Positions 57,645 through 64,000 of a stretch of DNA of 64,000 nucleotides are shown piece by piece. The notes below the pieces were generated by a model. It saw only the letters and a program-made list of their open reading frames with translations, was not told the DNA's origin and did not search any database. Both the position numbers and the translations under genes were made by a program. This DNA is from Acanthochromis polyacanthus (lineage: Eukaryota; Chordata; Actinopteri; Pomacentridae), in assembly GCF_021347895.1 (NCBI RefSeq), contig NC_067132.1, positions 7,672,338-7,736,337 of the forward strand, written 5' to 3'. Positions within the stretch are counted from its first letter, which is position 1. Each line of letters opens with the position of its first letter.

Positions 57645-60600
57645 TTTAAGGAGACTGATGAACAGAATTTTGAACCACTGTGCATTTGTAGTAAAAAATA
57701 ATTTTGAAGTACCACTAACTCCAGCACAAAGCTTTGTTGAAATCTATTTAGTTGTATTTTTCATCTGTTTAATTAAAAGAGAACTTTTTAACATCTATCC
57801 TTAGGTGTTGATAGGCTATTATTGTGTTTTTTAACCAGTCAGACACTGTAGTGAAACCCCAGAGTGCTGACTACAGATTGAAAGAGGCTGCCAAAATAGT
57901 ACATTTTAGAATTAATTTATTTTATTTGGAATGTGTTTTAAATACAATAGTGATACCTTTGAATCAAGAAATGCTGACTATGGGATCTTATAACAATAAG
58001 GCCAATGATCAGCCGTTCCCCAATTCTTATAAGTAGCTTTACTTCAATTTATGTTGAATTCACACTATTTTGAAGTTGCCATATTTAAAAGTTTTCCTAA
58101 TTGTGTTCATGTTAACATCCAAGTCAACATTCAAGGCTTATTTCAAAAGAGAATTTGAGTCTATTAACAGTACATTTTGTTATCACTCATATCTGTAATA
58201 CACATTTGTACATTTTATTAATTTTTACAGTCGCTATAATCGGCGTTTCCCTAAAAACAGTTTATCAGGTGACAGTAAAAGCAGTGTGTCCACAAAAAAG
58301 TCTTGTGGAGTTGATTCTAAAGAGAAATATTAGCTAATCTGCAGTTGCCTTCTGTTTCACAGAGCTTTTGCTTCTCATTGTTTAGAAAGGCAAAAGACAC
58401 AAACTTATCTTTTAAAGCCTGACTCAATACACATCTGAGAGGAGCAGAGTAACAACTACTGACAAGTTTCTTCCAACTTCCTCCTGTATGCTCAAACTAT
58501 AATTTACTCCTCAGCTCCCATACATACACTGACCCACCTCCAACACAAATACACACTCCATCACCAAATCCACCCACATGGCTCCCTCTTTAAATCAGGA
58601 ATGTGTGTGTTGTGTGTAGCTGTACATTCTTATTACCAAACAGTTTTTTGACATTTACCTATCAAGCTTTCTTACACGTGTGTTTCTTCTATATCCTGTT
58701 TGCCTTGTATATGTTGGTGAGACAACCAGAGTTGGCTCCTGATGAGGCTTGTTGCTCACAGGAGTATGTGAGATTGACCTGACTCATGCTGAAACAGGAT
58801 ACTCACAGTGACAGCATCGGTGAGTCAAATAGTGGTTGCGAATTGGTTGTGCCAGTTGTTTCAATACAAAGATTTTTAAATTGTGGGTTACTCAGTCGTG
58901 TCTGAGTGACAGTCTGATGCTGTTAGTCCTGTGCTATGAAGAAAAAAATCCCTACCCATCTGGAGCTCCCCATCATCCAATAAAAATATACGTTTGATGA
59001 AGAAAAAAGTAGACTCTGATGTAGCTGAGTGTGTGAGGTCATGGTGTGTGATGTGATCAGGTGTTCCCACCCCCGCGTCCTCATGTCTAGCCCGTTTGAA
59101 CTGATCAGAAGTGAGTGATGAATCAAAGAGGGAGTCATCAAAAAGTGAGACAATCTGACAGGGTGACTGTGTTGAGCTGGCAGACGTACAGGGACTCTCA
59201 CCTCCACCTGGTGCTGCTTATCACCGTTCTTGGTCTGCTGCCACTCTGGAGCTTACAACTGGCCTTTTATAGGAAAGCATTTGCGCAGGATGCCTGAGAT
59301 GGTAGCAGTTGTGGCTGTGTATGTAACCTTGATGCACAATTACAGAGCTGCTCCCTACATCAGCGAAACCTGCTTATTTATTACTAATCTGATGAAGTAT
59401 TTCCATCTGCTTGTGTCAAACCCTGACTAGGCAGCCAGACAAAAATCATCCTGTTAGCCAAAGAAAGCCCAGTATTGTATGTAAGTATGTGGTGTTTTTT
59501 CAGCTGCTGTCTTGTTAATTTTTATTTGTTCTGACTGTCACATCTGCTCACTCTCTTCCTGGTTGTGTCATCCTGGGTTTCTCCTTAGCCTGATTTGACT
59601 GAAACCATAAACTGTTCCCCTTGCAAATTTTCTTGTTCAATAGTCAGTTCCCCAAATGCTCTTTAGAGGCTGTTTTCCTCCACATCTGGTTGATATTTGT
59701 CATTGAAGTATCCAGTATCAGCTGGTAACTGTTCTCCTCTTACAGTATTATGTTGGAAGTTCCTCCTTGGTTGCAGCAACACAAAGTCTTTAAAGCGTGC
59801 AGTGAAATACTACCATCACTGCACAGTTTTCAGGATTAAATTAACGCTGCAATAATCAATATTTTTGCATTCACAGGAGATCAGATGTCTGTATTCCTAG
59901 AGACAAAGCCATGGAGAATTGTCCCTTCAAGTTTTATGCCTCTTTATTTATTCTTTTATAGTTTGTTTAGCACACAAACTCAACTAGCAGCTGTTTTGCC
60001 TAAAAGCTCAGATATTTCCACTGTTCTCTCTCTGCCTGGCATCAAATAACAGACACTGTTAGTTGAAACAAATATTTAACTGAAGAGGACCTCTCCAGAG
60101 ATATAAAGGGAGTACAACAACACAACTCTAAATAAAGGCTGATGCTGATACGTCTGCTGAATGTGGAAATAGGCAGCTCTATGCTATACAGCACTGTATA
60201 ATAGTCATTTTTTAAAATCATATTCATTAAGTAGTCCCAAACAATGAATTCCATTGATCACTATCAAATAAGAAGCACAGGCATTGCCTTTACTGTGTAT
60301 GGGTTCCTGTATCATCCTTACTGTGCAGTCATCCCCCAAAGGACTATTTGGAGCCAGCCCAACTTTAGGAAATATTATTGTCAAACATGAAATAAGTGAC
60401 TGGTTTCTTTCACTGTAATGAAATGAAACTGAAAACTTCAAAACTTGAAAGAAACAAAACTGTAAAAGTGGAATTTCAGCTTGGAATTCTAGGATCTTAC
60501 CAGCAAGTGACAGAATATGTGGGGACCATCTTCAATTAGTTGCCAGTCTTTTCTGCAGTACAGCTCAAATGAGGTTTTGACAGACAATTAAGGCCCTTCC

Positions 60601-63600
60601 TATCTCTGCTGGGTGACTCGGTCCAGCCCCCCCCACCCATTCATCCTCATTTTTTTCCGTTGGAGCTCATTAGGACAGATTCCCATTTCTGTTCATCACT
60701 CTCATAGTGTCCGTTAGTGCTGTCAGACACACTCCAGGTGAAAGTCCCCTGGCTGGGATCCTAGTGACCTACTCCCATATGCCAGGTTCACTCTAACGGC
60801 GTCTTAGTTACTGCCTAAACAGGCCAATGCTCGTGTCACCGCCAAACCCACCCAGTGGTTTTGGGGGCTGTGGTTGCTGGTGAGCCGCCAGTAGCTTCCA
60901 GTCTGGTCATGTGACTCCTAGTCCTTCCAGTCCTCACCCTCTGGCAGTCTCACTCCTTCTCTGTCTGTTCCTCTAGCCATGTCCCTTCTGTCTCTTTCAT
61001 CCTTCCTGTTGTGTCTGTGACTTTTGCTGGATAATCTATTCGACAAAGAACAACTGGAAGCAGGGAAACTATGAAAGGTAAACTGTTCATCTTCTCTTTC
61101 TCCTTTAGTCCATCATGTAACTTCTCAATCTCAGCCTGTTTTTCCCATTTTGACTCACTTGAGCTATGTGATTGTTCTCATGGTCGGACATATCTGCTCA
61201 TTAATGTGCTTTGAAAGCTTGTTACCCTGCCAGGAGCCTGGGCGACAGGCTTTGGTGCAAGAGGGGGTCTGGTTAGTGTACTACCAATGTTCCTGCTGTT
61301 GAGTAGACATGTAGGTCATGGCAATGTGGGATGATAAAGCTGCCTTTCGGAGAGAAGACTTGGTGGAGGGAGCAGGGGGATTGAACTGTCATTGATGGCT
61401 TCTGTCAGTAGAAGGTGCTGGCTATATGACTGCAGCTTCAAGTTGGGGACAAATGCACCATTTATTGTCTTATGTTTACTTTACTACACTATTTTGATTT
61501 TGGGCAGTGTGCTTTTATCACGGCAGTTTATTCTCGTCCACTCCCCATTTTGTTGTTACATTTTTTTCCCTCTCTAACCTCTTTATCTCCCCTCTCTGAA
61601 GCTCTTATCTGCTCTTTGTCTATTTGTGGCAACTGAATGACATCCTGAAATCTTGTGCTGCAGTATAAGGTGCTCATGGGAGGTTTGCTCTTGTTCACAG
61701 GCCCTATATACATTGTATCAGAAATGTAAAGAGGAGTTTGTGCAGTGTTTGTCAGGACTACAAAGCTTTGACCACTCATCTGGGCATTTATCATACAGTT
61801 TAGAAGAGGAAACTTTGTTAAAGCTGGACATTAATGAAAGTGAACAAACAGTAGAGTTGAGCTGAGGTTTGAGGGACATTGGACACTTATACTGCATTAT
61901 ACAACACTAAAAATATACAAAAAGTGTTGTCAGTCATCAAATGTACTGTATTCTCGCCAAGCCCAAATTTACAAGGTAGACATTCAAATAAATGTCATTT
62001 ACAAGTAGTTAAATACTCAAGTTTCTTAAAATGATAAAACACAATTTCCTGAGTGAAAATGAGTTTTGATCAAAATGATCATCCTCCCCTAAGGCTTTCT
62101 GTGCAAAACCAGTTATTAAACAATGGCTATTAATGCATGCAAATGTGGTCAGATAAATGTCAATAAAACAGGCAATAAATATTTTTTTTCACTTCATATA
62201 ACAAGTTTTTTTTTTGGCCCTGTATGCAAATACAAAAATGGAATCCTGTGTCATACATACAGCTGGTTGGGAACATATACTGTCCTCAATACTCTGTCCT
62301 TTGTTTGGTTTCAAAAGTATAAAAGTTGCTTCTATGTGAAAATCTCTCACAAATTTGTTGTGCATTGTTTCTATACTGTAGAGCCTGAGATGTGGTACTT
62401 TTGCAAGCTGAGCTACTCTTTTGGTTAAGCTGATGGTAAATATTTTGTTTGGGTTTTTGGTATTGTTGATTTTAAAGCTAGTTGGACAAAGCTTGACATT
62501 CAACGGCATTTTATTAAACCCTACAGAATCATAATAGGCTGTTTGTTTACCAGATCTCAGTAGTGGAGGTGAAAATCATAGTACAAAGTTATATTAAATT
62601 GGAATTATGCTTTAGGATAGAAAATGTAATCGAGTTCAGACAGATGAATTTCCTGGAGGCTACTTTTTGAGCCTCAAGAGTTTCTTTTGGACTTCAGTCT
62701 ACTGTTGTTATCGAGCTTGGTCTTCAAAATATACTAATTTGATACATAACATAGTGAGATGCATTGCAACAATTGAGACGCATAAAAAAGTAGGGTTTTT
62801 TTGTCTCTGTCCAACTTTTTTTTCCCTGTTGTTCCTTCCCCCCATCTGTTATTTCTTTTCACAACACTTTGCAGAGACTTTTATTGTGTTTCAGTTTAAT
62901 TGGTGCTGGTGGTTCATGCTCAGTGCTCCCTCTGAATGCCATCTCATGCTGCTGGATAGTTTCTGGGCTGAATAAAGTCAACCTGGTAGGTTCGTTTCAG
63001 TCTCAGTAGCCATCCACTGCACAGATGTAAGCGCTCTGCAGATTATACAGAGTATTCCTTGAAACCAGAAGTTGCTGAGTATGAGTTTGCCTGCATGGGT
63101 GATCCTCATCAAAGCAATGTGGTGATGGAGGGGAGAGGGTTTAATAATACACATATTTCCAGTTTTTCTGCATCCCACGACATTGTTGTGGTTTATCTGC
63201 AACTGTTTATGGAAAAACAGGAGTTGAGCTCTTTTGCCCTGAGTTTTCTGTGTTGTGCTGACAGTCCAATGTGGTCAGGGCATGTTAGCAATCAACATTC
63301 AACTCTTGCTTAACAAGGGGCTAAATTGGAATCACATTTGCTCTGACATTTCTCTGTCGGCTTTGGAAGACCTAGTGTTTCTTCACTGCTAATTAGCTCT
63401 GAAGTGGCTGAACCCCATTGCTTTAAAAGCGTAGTCTAAAATGCAATGCTGCAGAGTCTCAAAGCTTGGCCTGAGCCCAAAGCTACTTTCTGTACCAGCT
63501 GGAAGAAATCATGAATCTGCTGGGTGACAAATCAGATGGTGTGATCTCTTGACAAACGAGGTGATGCTAAGAATTAAAAAGCTCACGGTGCTGACCAGAG

Positions 63601-64000
63601 GCTGGTGAGGCCAGTTTTATGTAGTGGTTGTACCATGATGTCAACAGTAGATGGTGCTGTTTGCTATGAAGCCCCAAACAAAAAAGTCTGTGCTGGAAGT
63701 GGTTCTGTAGCTCATTTAAACAAATTTCCTACAGAACCATTTCAGTCAATAAAAATCCTCCACGTATGGTCAAAAATATAACGCACATCTTAAAAACTTG
63801 TAGGAAAATGGTGACGTTTGCCAGCCAGATGGAATGTAGTGACTTTTTTTTTCTGGGCAATGTTGCACCCAATTTTTTGATCCAACCAGAGATTGAAATG
63901 CAGAATATATCAGCTATTACAGCTTTAATTTGATCCCTCCCCTTATAAATGAGTGTTAAAAAAGTATCTACTTAAAACTCTTGAATTAAGTCTCAAATGT
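57645..64000. other. No gene, RNA or mobile element recognised
   Basis: AT-rich DNA with many short frames lacking domains or good splice context. A 60-codon frame at 59115-59297 has a hydrophobic stretch (LVLLITVLGLLPLW) but no other support. A C run is at 60626-60633. Part may be intron of the gene suggested at 42.4 and 53.9 kb. Confidence 0.3.

Noticed and set aside
59115..59297. Possible small membrane protein
   Set aside because: One hydrophobic stretch only; no start context, homologue or splice support.

Overview
The window looks like teleost fish nuclear DNA. It is AT-rich, has a split protein-coding gene with canonical GT/AG introns, and is packed with transposable elements typical of ray-finned fish: Tc1-like and hAT DNA transposons, LINE 3' ends, tRNA-derived SINEs and a Ty3/gypsy-type LTR element. 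All family assignments were made by eye from motifs; no database was searched.

Layout. Positions 1-2684 hold the C-terminal end of one host gene: a large acidic exon, a 1.4-kb intron, and a last exon coding only ten complete residues plus one split codon. The best guess is jcad, the endothelial junction protein gene. A probable 3' UTR follows to about 4.7 kb. From there to about 42 kb I see no host protein gene. This stretch holds a Tc1 element with a full-length ORF (5758-7387) nested in an older Tc1 relic, a Tc1-type MITE, LINE tails, Tc1 fragments, a tRNA-Gly(TCC) gene (11601-11672) with a decayed relative 1.2 kb away, four copies of a tRNA-headed repeat, two tRNA-derived SINEs, and a 4.7-kb LTR retrotransposon (26854-31578).

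From about 41.8 kb to 53.5 kb the DNA is a pile-up of hAT-type insertions, several with exact 8-bp target duplications and one nested in another. There is also a 555-bp segment duplicated 6.4 kb apart, a Tc1/LINE chimera, and a palindrome with arms of about 175 bp. A candidate untranslated first exon (about 42.4-42.6 kb) and a 70-nt exon with strong splice sites (53923-53992) suggest the 5' end of a second host gene whose coding part lies outside the window. A further Tc1 element with full structure but three point lesions lies at 56007-57642. The remainder to 64000 shows nothing I can assign.

The most unusual object is the LTR element. Its outer LTRs are about 99% alike and flanked by a 5-bp duplication, so it moved recently as one unit. 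Inside it sits a different LTR with its own purine tract and primer-binding site, then a pol region in the order integrase, reverse transcriptase, RNase H. That is the Ty1/copia-like order known for the Gmr1 group of Ty3/gypsy elements. gag, protease and the integrase zinc finger are absent, and the deletion junction is an exact 28-bp inverted repeat beside the primer-binding site.
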